A program made the position numbers and the translations under genes. The notes below the pieces were generated by a model, which was given only the letters and a program-made list of their open reading frames with translations, had not been told where the DNA came from and ran no database searches. A DNA stretch of 13,305 bases from Dehalococcoidia bacterium (lineage in GTDB: Bacteria; Chloroflexota; Dehalococcoidia; UBA2979). Location of the stretch: NCBI GenBank assembly GCA_023228765.1, contig JALOAM010000084.1:1-13305 (forward strand), given 5' to 3'. This document shows positions 5,099-11,767 of the stretch, in pieces. How positions within the stretch are numbered: position 1 is the first letter of the stretch; each line of letters begins with the position of its first letter.

Positions 5099-6448
5099 CT
5101 AGGCCTCCAGGCCCGGCATCGGCTGGTCCAGGATGTGGCCCATCTTGTCCCGCTTCGTCTGCAGGTAGCGGATGTTGTGCGTGTTCGCGGCGACCTCCAG
5201 CGGCACACGCTCGATGACGCGCAGGCCGTACCCGTCGAGGCCCGCGCCACGCAGCTCGCCGAACTCGTCCAGCTCCTGGATCTTGATCGGGTTGTTGGTC
5301 ATGAGGCGCATGTTGCGCACGCCCAGGTCCACCAGGATCTGCGCGCCGATGCCGTAGTCACGGTCCTCCGCCGGCAGCCCCAGCGCCACGTTCGCCTCGA
5401 CGGTGTCGAGGCCCTCCTCCTGGAGCTTGTAGGCGCGGAGCTTGTTGTGCAGGCCGATGCCGCGGCCCTCCTGGTCCATGTAGACCACGATGCCGCGGCC
5501 TTCCTCCGCGATGAGCTTCATCGCGGCCTCCAGCTGCTCACCGCAGTCGCAGCGCAGCGAGCCGAAGACGTCGCCCGTGACGCACTTGTCGTGCACCCGG
5601 ACAAGGACAGCGTCCGCCTTCGTCACGTCGCCCATGACCAGCGCGACGTGCTCCTTCTTGTCCAGGTAGGTGCGGTAGCCGATCGCGCGGAACTCGCCGA
5701 ACTTCGTCGGCATCTGGGCTTCCTCGACGCGCTCGACCAGGCGCTCGTGCGCCATGCGGTAGGAGATGAGGTCCGCGACCGTGAGGATCTTGAGCTTGTG
5801 CTTGCGGGCGAACTTCTCCAGGTCCGGCATCCGGGCCATGGTGCCGTCGTCCTTGATGATCTCGCAGACCACCGCGACCGGTTCGAGGCCCGCGAGGCGG
5901 CAGAGGTCCACGGAGGCCTCCGTCTGCCCGGCGCGCACTAGCACCCCGCCCGGCTTCGCGCGGAGCGGGAAGACGTGGCCGGGGCGGGTGAAGGAGCGCG
6001 GCTGCGACTCCGGGTGTGCCAGCATCTGGATCGTGGTGGCGCGGTCCGCGGCGGAGATGCCGGTGGTGACGCCTCGGGCGGCCTCCACGGAGACGGTGAA
6101 CGCCGTGCCCAGGGGGGCGGTGTTCACGTCCGTCATCGGCATCAGGTTCAGCTCGTCGGCGCGTTCCTCCGGCAGGGGGACGCAGATCAGGCCGCGCGCG
6201 TGCGTGGCCATAAAGTTCACGAGGTCCGGCGTGCAGAACTGCGCGGCGATGACGATGTCGCCCTCGTTCTCGCGGTCCTCGTCGTCCGTGACGATGACCA
6301 TGCGGCCGTTGCGGATCTCCTCCACCGCCTCTTCGACGGTGGCGCGGAGCGGGGAGCGCTTCTTCGCGGCCGGCTTGGCCGTCGCGGGCTTCGCTGCCGT
6401 GGTCTTCGCCGCCGTGGTCCGGGTGGTCGCCGCCTTCTTCGCCGGCAT
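5099..6448 (-). CDS. ribBA: Bifunctional 3,4-dihydroxy-2-butanone 4-phosphate synthase / GTP cyclohydrolase II
   Basis: 449 residues from the ATG at 6448, chosen for AGGAGG six to seven bases ahead; the frame stays open further upstream inside ribE but that is overlap. Residues 1-33 are a Lys/Ala/Thr-rich tail of AAK and TAKP repeats, unusual for this enzyme. The RibB half (about 36-235) shows DDEDRENEGD (55-64), TGISAADRATTI (129-140) and RPGHVFPLRA (155-164). The site normally RxGHTEA reads RAGQTEA, placing Q175 where E. coli RibB has the metal ligand H153. The RibA half (about 245-445) keeps the zinc cysteines C289, C300 and C302 in CVTGDVFGSLRCDC, plus DQEGRGIGL (325-333) and YGIGAQILVDLGV (365-377). 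It makes both precursors, the butanone phosphate from ribulose 5-phosphate and the pyrimidine from GTP. It lies 83 bases past ribE. Confidence 0.95.
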   Translation of the reverse strand: MPAKKAATTRTTAAKTTAAKPATAKPAAKKRSPLRATVEEAVEEIRNGRMVIVTDDEDRENEGDIVIAAQFCTPDLVNFMATHARGLICVPLPEERADELNLMPMTDVNTAPLGTAFTVSVEAARGVTTGISAADRATTIQMLAHPESQPRSFTRPGHVFPLRAKPGGVLVRAGQTEASVDLCRLAGLEPVAVVCEIIKDDGTMARMPDLEKFARKHKLKILTVADLISYRMAHERLVERVEEAQMPTKFGEFRAIGYRTYLDKKEHVALVMGDVTKADAVLVRVHDKCVTGDVFGSLRCDCGEQLEAAMKLIAEEGRGIVVYMDQEGRGIGLHNKLRAYKLQEEGLDTVEANVALGLPAEDRDYGIGAQILVDLGVRNMRLMTNNPIKIQELDEFGELRGAGLDGYGLRVIERVPLEVAANTHNIRYLQTKRDKMGHILDQPMPGLEA

Positions 6449-6510
6449 CGCGTTCCTCCTGCTGTGGTCGACGCCTCTCGCGAGGTCGCCGCGTGTGGTA
6501 CGTGCTGGAT

Positions 6511-6531
6511 CGACGCCTCCGAGGGGCGTCG
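6511..6531 (-). terminator. Stem-loop touching the ribE stop codon
   Basis: The minus strand reads CGACGCC ... GGCGTCG directly after the TAA: a seven-base perfect stem, extendable by a G-T and a G-C pair to a three-base loop. No T-run. The 10-mer TCGACGCCTC inside it recurs at 6468-6477 (plus strand), so half of the stem is duplicated in this 83-base gap before ribBA. Confidence 0.4.
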
Positions 6532-7125
6532 TTACGCCTTCGCGGCCTCGCGCGCCTCGAGCAGTTGGTCGATGTAGCGCGCGAAGATGTCCGTCTCCAG
6601 GTTGATGCGGTCGCCGGGCTTTCGGTGCATCAGGTTCGTGTGCTCCTGCGTGTACTGCACCAGCGAGACCGAGAAGGAGGTCTCGTCGCGGCCCATGACC
6701 GTGAGCGAGATCCCGTCCACGCAGACGGGGCCCTTCATCACGATGTACTTCAGGTACTCCGGGTCCGCCTCGAAGCGCGCGATGATCGCGTCGCCCTCGG
6801 GCGTGAAGCTGTGCAGCGTGCAGGTCGTCTCGACGACGCCGCGGACGACGTGGCCGGACATCCGCGTGGCGCCGGTCACGGACCGCTCGAGGTTCACGAG
6901 GTCGCCGGGGCCGAACTCCACGAGGTTGGAGCGGCGGAAGGTTTCTGGCATCACGTCGAAGGTCATGGAGTCGGTGTCCATCGCGCGGACCGTGAGGTCC
7001 ACGCCGTTCACGGCGATCGAGTCGCCGAGTTGCGACCCTTCGAGGACGGTGTCGCATTCGATCACGAGGATGCCGCCGTCGCGTGCGCGCACGCGGCCCA
7101 CTTCTTCGACGATACCCGTGAACAT
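6532..7125 (-). CDS. ribE: Riboflavin synthase, alpha subunit
   Basis: 197 residues, the normal length. It dismutates two lumazine molecules into riboflavin and the pyrimidine, which re-enters the RibH step. Two lumazine-binding barrel repeats are visible. The first begins MFTGIVEEVGRV, with AVNGVDLTV (38-46) and MPETFRRSNL (59-68). The second begins at about residue 94, MSGHVVRGVVET, with CVDGISLTV, the equivalent of the first repeat's AVNGVDLTV, and ends NLETDIFARYIDQLLEA. The first repeat has Asp where many homologues have Cys (NGCCLTV in E. coli); I recall that Cys as not strictly essential. The ATG at 7125 follows the ribD stop by two bases (TAGGCATG) with GGGAG ahead, so translation is probably coupled. 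Named ribE as in B. subtilis; the E. coli name is ribC. Confidence 0.95.
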   Translation of the reverse strand: MFTGIVEEVGRVRARDGGILVIECDTVLEGSQLGDSIAVNGVDLTVRAMDTDSMTFDVMPETFRRSNLVEFGPGDLVNLERSVTGATRMSGHVVRGVVETTCTLHSFTPEGDAIIARFEADPEYLKYIVMKGPVCVDGISLTVMGRDETSFSVSLVQYTQEHTNLMHRKPGDRINLETDIFARYIDQLLEAREAAKA

Positions 7126-7127
7126 GC

Positions 7128-8267
7128 CTACTCCCTCGCTGGACCCTCTGCGTTGGTGGCGTCCGGCCAGACCGGTACGCCCGAGATGAGAGTGTCCTCC
7201 CCCAGTCGCTCGACCGTACTGTCTCGCAACCGGGGAGCGTCCGCCATCACATGCGCGCCTTGGCCGCTGACCGCGGAGGGTGCGTCCGCAGCGCCAATGA
7301 TGACGGGCGCAATGACAGCATACAGGCGGTCGACCAGCCGCTGGTCGAACAGCGCGCCCAGCAGGGCGCCTCCGCCTTCGACCAGCAGCGTCAGCACCCC
7401 GCGCTCGCCGAGGGCGTCGAGCAGGGCGGGCAATGAGACATAACTCTCGTCGGCCGGCAGCACGAGCACCTCGGCGCCCGTCGCCGCGATCGCCTCGCGC
7501 CACTCGGCAGGGGAGGCGTCCGTCGTCGCGATGATCGCGCCGGGGCCGAGGACGCGAGCGCCCGAGGAGAGCCGTCCCTGCGAGTCCACGACGATGCGGT
7601 ACGGCTGGTGGGGATCCTCGATGTCCTCTGGGCGCGCCGTGAGCTCCGGGTCGTCCACCAGGGCGGTGGTGGAGCCCACCATCACGGCGTCGATCTTCGT
7701 ACGGAGGACGTGGAGCCAGGCGCGCGCCTCCGGCCCGGAGACCCAGCGGGCGTTCCCGGACGCCGAGGCGATGCGGCCGTCCATGCTGGCCGCGTACTTC
7801 ACGATCACCAGCGGCCGCCCGGTCGCGCGGTGGTGGAGGTAACCCTCCATCACCCGCTCCGCCTCGGCGGCGCCATCGCCCGAGGTCACCTCGATGCCGG
7901 CCTCGCGGAGACGTTGCGCGCCACTGCCCGCGACGAGGGGGTTGGGGTCGTCGATCGCGTAGTGGACGATGGCGACACCGGCTTCGATCAGCGCCTCGGT
8001 GCAGGGAGGGGTGCGTCCCTGGTGGTTGTGCGGCTCCAGCGTCACGTACAGGGTGGCGCCACGCGCGGCGTCGCCTGCCTCGCGCAGCGCCATCACCTCC
8101 GCGTGCGGACCGCTCGGGGGCTGCGTGCGCCCGCGTCCCACGATGCGCCCGTCCCGCACGAGGACGGCACCGACCGCCGGGTTCGGCGAGGTCGTCCCGA
8201 GGGCTGCCTCCGCCTCCTCGAGCGCGGCGCGCATGAACTCGGACGGTGCGGGGTCAGGAGCGGTCAT
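7128..8267 (-). CDS. ribD: Bifunctional pyrimidine deaminase / reductase of riboflavin synthesis
   Basis: 379 residues. The N-terminal deaminase (about 10-150) removes the amino group from the GTP cyclohydrolase II product; the C-terminal reductase (about 155-365) then reduces the ribose to ribityl with NADPH. Deaminase motifs: SPNPAVGAVLV (27-37), HAE at 55-57 with the zinc ligand H55 and proton shuttle E57, then LEPHNHQGRTPPC (77-89). In E. coli this last motif reads LEPCSHHGRTPPC, so the first zinc Cys is His here (H80) while C89 is kept. Reductase motifs: KYAASMDGRIAS, RWVSGPEAR, DAVMVGSTTALVDDP, LLVEGGGALLGALF. The ATG at 8267 has no clear ribosome site; the position fits the family, and the next Met (residue 12) is also possible. 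It follows dcd by 58 bases. Confidence 0.94.
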   Translation of the reverse strand: MTAPDPAPSEFMRAALEEAEAALGTTSPNPAVGAVLVRDGRIVGRGRTQPPSGPHAEVMALREAGDAARGATLYVTLEPHNHQGRTPPCTEALIEAGVAIVHYAIDDPNPLVAGSGAQRLREAGIEVTSGDGAAEAERVMEGYLHHRATGRPLVIVKYAASMDGRIASASGNARWVSGPEARAWLHVLRTKIDAVMVGSTTALVDDPELTARPEDIEDPHQPYRIVVDSQGRLSSGARVLGPGAIIATTDASPAEWREAIAATGAEVLVLPADESYVSLPALLDALGERGVLTLLVEGGGALLGALFDQRLVDRLYAVIAPVIIGAADAPSAVSGQGAHVMADAPRLRDSTVERLGEDTLISGVPVWPDATNAEGPARE

Positions 8268-8325
8268 CGTGCCGCGACTCTAGCGCCGGCGCCCTACCCA
8301 CGGAGCGACCGCCCTCGGCGCCCGG

Positions 8326-8898
8326 TCAGCGTGAGCCCTGGTAGTCGCGGTAGATGCGGCTCGCGGTCGGCATGTCCTGCCCCTGGTAGCGGGAGCGGAG
8401 GTCGGGGTGGCCGTACGGCCGGTCCGCCGGGGTGGTGAGGTTCTGGAAGGAGAGCTGACCGATCTTCATGTTGTAGTAGAGCCGGATCGGCAGGGTCGCC
8501 ACGTTGGAGAGCTCCATCGTCAGGTGGCCCTGGAATCCGGGATCCACGAACCCGGCGGTCGCGTGCACGAGCAGTCCGAGGCGCCCGAGCGAGGACTTCC
8601 CCTCCACCCGCGCGACCAGGTCGTCGCCCAGCTTCACGTGCTCGACCGTGGAGCCGAGGACGAACTCGCCGGGGTGCAGGATGAACGGCTCGTCATCCTC
8701 GATGCGCTCGGGCTCGGTGAGCTCCGGCATCTCCTCGCGGATGTCGATGTACGGCTGCCGGTGGTTGCGGAAGACCCGGAAGTGGCGGTCCAGGCGGATG
8801 TCCAGCGAGGCGGGTTGAATGGCGTTGTCGCCCAGGGGATCAACGATGAGGCGGCCTGACTCCAGGGCCTCTCGGATCGATCGGTCGCTCAGTACCAA
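8326..8898 (-). CDS. dcd: dCTP deaminase, probably the bifunctional dUMP-forming type
   Basis: 190 residues from a TTG at 8898, chosen because GAGG lies eight bases ahead and the product then begins MVLSDRSIREALESGRL like the family. The enzyme belongs to the dUTPase-fold trimers. Motifs: QPASLDIRLD (28-37), HPGEFVLGST (75-84), EGKSSLGRLG (99-108), TAGFVDPGF (114-122), MELSN with catalytic E129, and MKIGQLSF (144-151). In E. coli Dcd the fourth motif reads TAHRIDPGW and the product is dUTP. The TAGF form, the length of 190 and the overall sequence match the Mycobacterium and Methanocaldococcus enzymes that go straight to dUMP. That subtype call is inference. The C-terminus KYQGQ-like SRYQGQ (169-174) is also conserved. 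The frame stays open upstream, but those residues look unrelated. Confidence 0.93.
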   Translation of the reverse strand: MVLSDRSIREALESGRLIVDPLGDNAIQPASLDIRLDRHFRVFRNHRQPYIDIREEMPELTEPERIEDDEPFILHPGEFVLGSTVEHVKLGDDLVARVEGKSSLGRLGLLVHATAGFVDPGFQGHLTMELSNVATLPIRLYYNMKIGQLSFQNLTTPADRPYGHPDLRSRYQGQDMPTASRIYRDYQGSR

Positions 8899-8978
8899 CT
8901 CGGAAACCTCGTCTGTGGGGGAGTGGCGGGAGCGTACCACCGCGCCCGCCTCTGGTCGCCGCTCTCGACGGAGCCGCG

Positions 8979-9131
8979 CTACCCGATCCCGCACCACGCG
9001 AGGGCGTTCCGCACGCCCTTGACGCCTGCGGCGGCCGCCCCGCCCGAGGGCATGACCGCGAGCGCGAGGGCGACGGCGTTCGCCGCGGCGAACCACAGCA
9101 CGAGTCGCCCGAGCGAGGCACGAGCCGCCAC
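8979..9131 (-). CDS. Possible 50-residue membrane peptide, start overlapping the HD-GYP stop
   Basis: A GTG at 9131 shares its first G with the TAG stop of the HD-GYP gene (TAGTG), in the style of translational coupling. The frame runs 50 codons to a TAG. Residues 8-26 (GRLVLWFAAANAVALALAV) would be one membrane helix preceded by Arg residues; the rest is small and Gly/Ala-rich, ending LAWCGIG. No family is recognised. It fills most of the 232-base gap between the HD-GYP gene and dcd. There is no separate Shine-Dalgarno, so expression would depend on the upstream gene. It could be chance, since GC-rich DNA readily yields open Ala/Gly/Val frames. Confidence 0.4.
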   Translation of the reverse strand: MAARASLGRLVLWFAAANAVALALAVMPSGGAAAAGVKGVRNALAWCGIG

Positions 9132-10687
9132 TATGCGGCCCGCCGCTCGGCGTACTCCGTCGTGTCCTCGGCGTAGCGGGTCTCCCACTGCTCGACGACC
9201 TTCAGGAACGCGTCCACGCAGTCCGGGTCGAAGTGCGAGCCGGCGCCGTCCAGGATGATCGGCACCGCGTCGTCTCGGATGAACGCCGGACGGTACGCCC
9301 GGTTGGAGCGGAGCGCGTCGTACACATCCGCCACGGCCGCGATACGCGCCTCGAGCGGGATGTCGATGCCGTGGAGCCCCTCGGGGTAGCCGAGGCCGTC
9401 CCACCGCTCGTGGTGGTACCGGATGACGTTCGCCTCGGTCTGCTGATCAAAGTGGTTGCGGAGCATGTCTGCTCCGCGGGAGGGGTGCTCCTTGATGACG
9501 TCGTACTCATGCGAGGTCAGCGACCCGCGCTTGTGCAGGACGGCGTCCGGGACACCGATCTTCCCCACGTCATGCAGGAGGCTCCCCGCGGCGATCGCCC
9601 TCAGGCGTCGCGGGTTCAGCCGCATCTCCTGCCCGATGAGCACGGACAGCGCCGCGACACGCTCCCCGTGGCCCAGCGTGTAGCCATCGCGCGCCTCGAG
9701 CGCGGACGAGAGCGCGACCACCGGCTCGGTGAAGCCGGAGCGGAGCTGTTCCATGACGTCGGAGACGGTGAGGGCCTCCAGCGCCCGGACCGTCTGGCCT
9801 CGGGAGTACTCGATCACGATCCCCCAGAAGATCGCCGCGAACCCGGCGAGCAGCTGGACGTGGTAGAGCCAGAAGGTCCCGCTCCAGATCCCGCCCAGCT
9901 CGAGCGACAGTTTCGCCTCGACGAGCAGGAGCGCACCCACGGCGGTGGCGCCGTGGAGCTGGATCGCGGAGAGCCGGTAGCTGTGGGCGAACCGTGCCGC
10001 CGTGAGCAGTCCGAGCACGACCACCACCGCCGTGACGCCGATCGCCGCCGCGTCGCTCTCCACGAGCGCGGTCGGCACGAACCACGGCGCGAGGAACCCG
10101 AGCGTGGCATAGGTCACCACTGTCACGATCCCCGCCGCGAGCAGCGCGCGCCTTCGGCGCGTCAGCCACGCCTCCACCGAGGCCGGCCACCGCATCGCCG
10201 CCACGGCGAGGAGGGAGACCGATGTGAGGATCGCAAGCCTCGAGGAGAGTCCGGTGACGTTGTAGAAGCGGCTGGTCGGTTCCCCCGGGGCCGCGGCGGC
10301 CTCGACGGGTGCGGCGGCGCCGTAGCCCTCGTACGCCGCGAGGTCGTAGCCCTCGACGGTGGCGACGGCCGGGGCGCGGGTGGGACCGGTGACGATGAAG
10401 CCGGGCGTGGTGAGCCCGTGCACCGCGAAGATGCCGGCCATTGCGATAAACGCGAGCGCGATCATCGTGACGCGCCAGTTCGCCGCCCGACTCGCCGCGA
10501 TGCCCGAGGCGATCGCGAGGAACGCGCACATCAACGCTGCCGCGCTGACGATCCAGAAGTGCCCGGCCGGGCTGTTCCACGACCATCCCTCCCCGGCACC
10601 CTCGCGGGTGCGGAGGACGAAGAAGGCAGCGGTGGACGCCCCGACGAGGACGAGCCACGGCAGCACGTTGGGCAGCGCTCGACGCAT
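9131..10687 (-). CDS. Multi-pass membrane protein with HD-GYP domain, probable cyclic-di-GMP phosphodiesterase
   Basis: 518 residues from the ATG at 10687, preferred over an in-frame ATG at 10717 because GGGGGGA lies five bases ahead. The N-terminal half has about eight hydrophobic segments (near 5-25, 43-66, 71-90, 151-165, 182-204, 212-232, 240-258, 270-292). An Ala/Gly/Pro/Glu-rich loop separates segments three and four. The HD-GYP domain (about 310-500) has GHGERVA, LLHDVGKIG (H372, D373), EHP (H401), YHHERWDG (H425, H426), GYP at 433-435, VADVYDAL (D454) and HFDP. The metal-binding His/Asp set and the GYP signature are intact, so hydrolysis of cyclic-di-GMP is likely by family knowledge. 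Membrane-side His residues in HGLTTPG (H90), HSYRL (H235) and WLYH (H276) may be a sensing site; that is inference. Confidence 0.9.
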   Translation of the reverse strand: MRRALPNVLPWLVLVGASTAAFFVLRTREGAGEGWSWNSPAGHFWIVSAAALMCAFLAIASGIAASRAANWRVTMIALAFIAMAGIFAVHGLTTPGFIVTGPTRAPAVATVEGYDLAAYEGYGAAAPVEAAAAPGEPTSRFYNVTGLSSRLAILTSVSLLAVAAMRWPASVEAWLTRRRRALLAAGIVTVVTYATLGFLAPWFVPTALVESDAAAIGVTAVVVVLGLLTAARFAHSYRLSAIQLHGATAVGALLLVEAKLSLELGGIWSGTFWLYHVQLLAGFAAIFWGIVIEYSRGQTVRALEALTVSDVMEQLRSGFTEPVVALSSALEARDGYTLGHGERVAALSVLIGQEMRLNPRRLRAIAAGSLLHDVGKIGVPDAVLHKRGSLTSHEYDVIKEHPSRGADMLRNHFDQQTEANVIRYHHERWDGLGYPEGLHGIDIPLEARIAAVADVYDALRSNRAYRPAFIRDDAVPIILDGAGSHFDPDCVDAFLKVVEQWETRYAEDTTEYAERRAA

Positions 10688-10756
10688 AGTCCCCCCGAGA
10701 ACCGACAGGGGAATCATCGGCGGATGTCGCGGAACCCTTAGGGGTGTCGGAACAGA

Positions 10757-10789
10757 CCCTCACCCCCAACCCTCTCCCGCCGAGCCGGG
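10757..10789. repeat. Degenerate copy 4 of the palindromic repeat
   Basis: CCCTCACCCCCAA is followed by CCTCTCCCG, a short loop, and CGGGCGAGG: the same leader as the copies near dnaN, but one arm mismatch and a different loop. The wider region is flanked by CAGACCC (10753-10759) and GGGTCTG (10811-10817), a seven-base inverted pair enclosing the element. It lies in the 253-base gap between the SIMPL gene and the HD-GYP gene. Besides the hairpins at 10869-10923 I see no gene or clear promoter in that gap. Confidence 0.75.
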
Positions 10790-10868
10790 CGAGGAAGCAG
10801 AAGCCGGAAGGGGTCTGACCTCGGACGTCGCGTTGCCGATCCGTCGAGGACAAGTCGAGGGCAAAGCG

Positions 10869-10894
10869 AAGGCCGCCCGGGCGAGGGCGGCCTT
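10869..10894. terminator. Strong stem-loop terminator, probably bidirectional
   Basis: AAGGCCGCCC, six-base loop, GGGCGGCCTT: a perfect ten-base stem. On the minus strand, the direction of the SIMPL gene, it is followed by CGCTTTGCC; on the plus strand by CTTGTG. The A/T ends of the stem give short T stretches on both sides. It most likely ends the sigma / anti-sigma / SIMPL transcript and isolates the HD-GYP gene. Confidence 0.7.
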
Positions 10895-10897
10895 CTT

Positions 10898-10923
10898 GTG
10901 TGGGCGTGGGCGGGCGCCCACAC
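10898..10923 (-). terminator. Second stem-loop behind the SIMPL gene
   Basis: GTGTGGGCG, eight-base loop, CGCCCACAC: a perfect nine-base stem 17 bases past the SIMPL stop and three bases ahead of the next hairpin. Two stacked hairpins form a robust stop for the upstream operon. Confidence 0.55.
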
Positions 10924-10940
10924 GGACTGGCGGGCGAGGG

Positions 10941-11711
10941 CTAGTTGGCGCCCTCGATGGCGTAGACGACGTAGACGTTGACGATGAGCTCCTGCTCGCC
11001 GGGGTTCACCGGGGATGCGCCACCGGCGTCCTGAGCGGAGGCGCGGGTCTCCATGGCCGGGTAGTAGCCGCCGCCCGAGTTCGTGGACTCGTTGATGCTG
11101 ATCGCCTTGCCCAGCGAGACGCCGGCGGCGTCCGCGAGGATCTCCGCGTTGGCGCGGGCCTTCGCGACGGCCTCGCGGCGAGCGTCGGCGAGGAACTCGT
11201 CCGGGTTCTCCACGGTGAAGGAGATGCCGTTCACGCGGACGGCGTCGCCGCCGGCAGCGATCGAGGCGTCCAGCACGTTGGAGACGCTATCCAGGTTGCG
11301 GACCTTCACCTGCACCTGGTTGGAGACGATGTAGCCAATGATCGTCGGCGGGGAGCTCTCCGAGTAGTTGTACTGGGGGTAGATGTTGAAGAACTGGGTC
11401 TGGATGTCCTCGTCCGCGACGCCTTCGTCGTTCATCGCGGTCTGCATGGCGTCCATGGCCGTCGCGGCCTGATCGCGCGCCTCCGCGACCGTGGGGGCCG
11501 TGACCTCCACGCCGAGGTTCAACTGTCCGATGTCCGGGCGGACCGAGACCTTGCCTTCGCCGTTCACGGCGATGCCCTGTGTTGCGGTGCCTTCACTGGC
11601 CACGGTGACCTCCGTCGTTGGGGTGCAAGCGACGCCGAGCGCGAGGAGCGCAGCGGCCCCCGCGAGGATCGCACTGCGGCGGATCCGAGAACTCAACTGG
11701 ATGGGGTTCAC
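10941..11711 (-). CDS. SIMPL (DUF541) domain lipoprotein
   Basis: 256 residues. The N-terminus has RIRR (9-12), a hydrophobic stretch AILAGAAALLALGVA (14-28) and C29, a probable lipoprotein signal. The residue three before the Cys is Gly rather than the usual Leu, so cleavage by ordinary signal peptidase is an alternative. From about residue 46 the SIMPL domain follows: GIAVNGEGKVSVRPDIGQL, alternating helices with AEARDQAATAMDAMQ, then VQVKVRNLDSVSNVLDASIAAG, and DARREAVAKARANAEILADAAG near residues 175-196. The family includes periplasmic or surface proteins of poorly known role (E. coli YggE, linked to oxidative stress). The start is GTG at 11711 with AGAGG seven to eight bases ahead. It lies 55 bases past the anti-sigma gene and probably shares its transcript, perhaps as a member of the regulon. 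Confidence 0.9.
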   Translation of the reverse strand: MNPIQLSSRIRRSAILAGAAALLALGVACTPTTEVTVASEGTATQGIAVNGEGKVSVRPDIGQLNLGVEVTAPTVAEARDQAATAMDAMQTAMNDEGVADEDIQTQFFNIYPQYNYSESSPPTIIGYIVSNQVQVKVRNLDSVSNVLDASIAAGGDAVRVNGISFTVENPDEFLADARREAVAKARANAEILADAAGVSLGKAISINESTNSGGGYYPAMETRASAQDAGGASPVNPGEQELIVNVYVVYAIEGAN

Positions 11712-11748
11712 TCTGGTGCCTCTTTCTTCGAGCCGGGCTGGTCGGCCG

Positions 11749-11767
11749 GCGAGGCACCGTGCCTCGC
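11749..11767 (-). terminator. Stem-loop including the last base of the anti-sigma stop codon
   Basis: GCGAGGCA, CCG, TGCCTCGC: perfect eight-base arms with a three-base loop, beginning at the G of the TAG stop. No T-run. It could reduce read-through into the SIMPL gene or stabilise the upstream part of the message. Confidence 0.4.

Noticed and set aside
5099..7057. 652-codon version of ribBA extending into ribE
   Set aside because: The extra 203 codons overlap the whole ribE coding frame and look like shadow sequence; the ATG at 6448 has a near-perfect ribosome site.
8268..8325. FMN riboswitch ahead of ribD
   Set aside because: Only 58 bases separate dcd and ribD and none of the conserved RFN segments are present; none was seen ahead of dcd either.
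8899..8978. tRNA or other small RNA in the gap ahead of dcd
   Set aside because: No T-loop GTTCRANYC pattern or cloverleaf pairing could be drawn.
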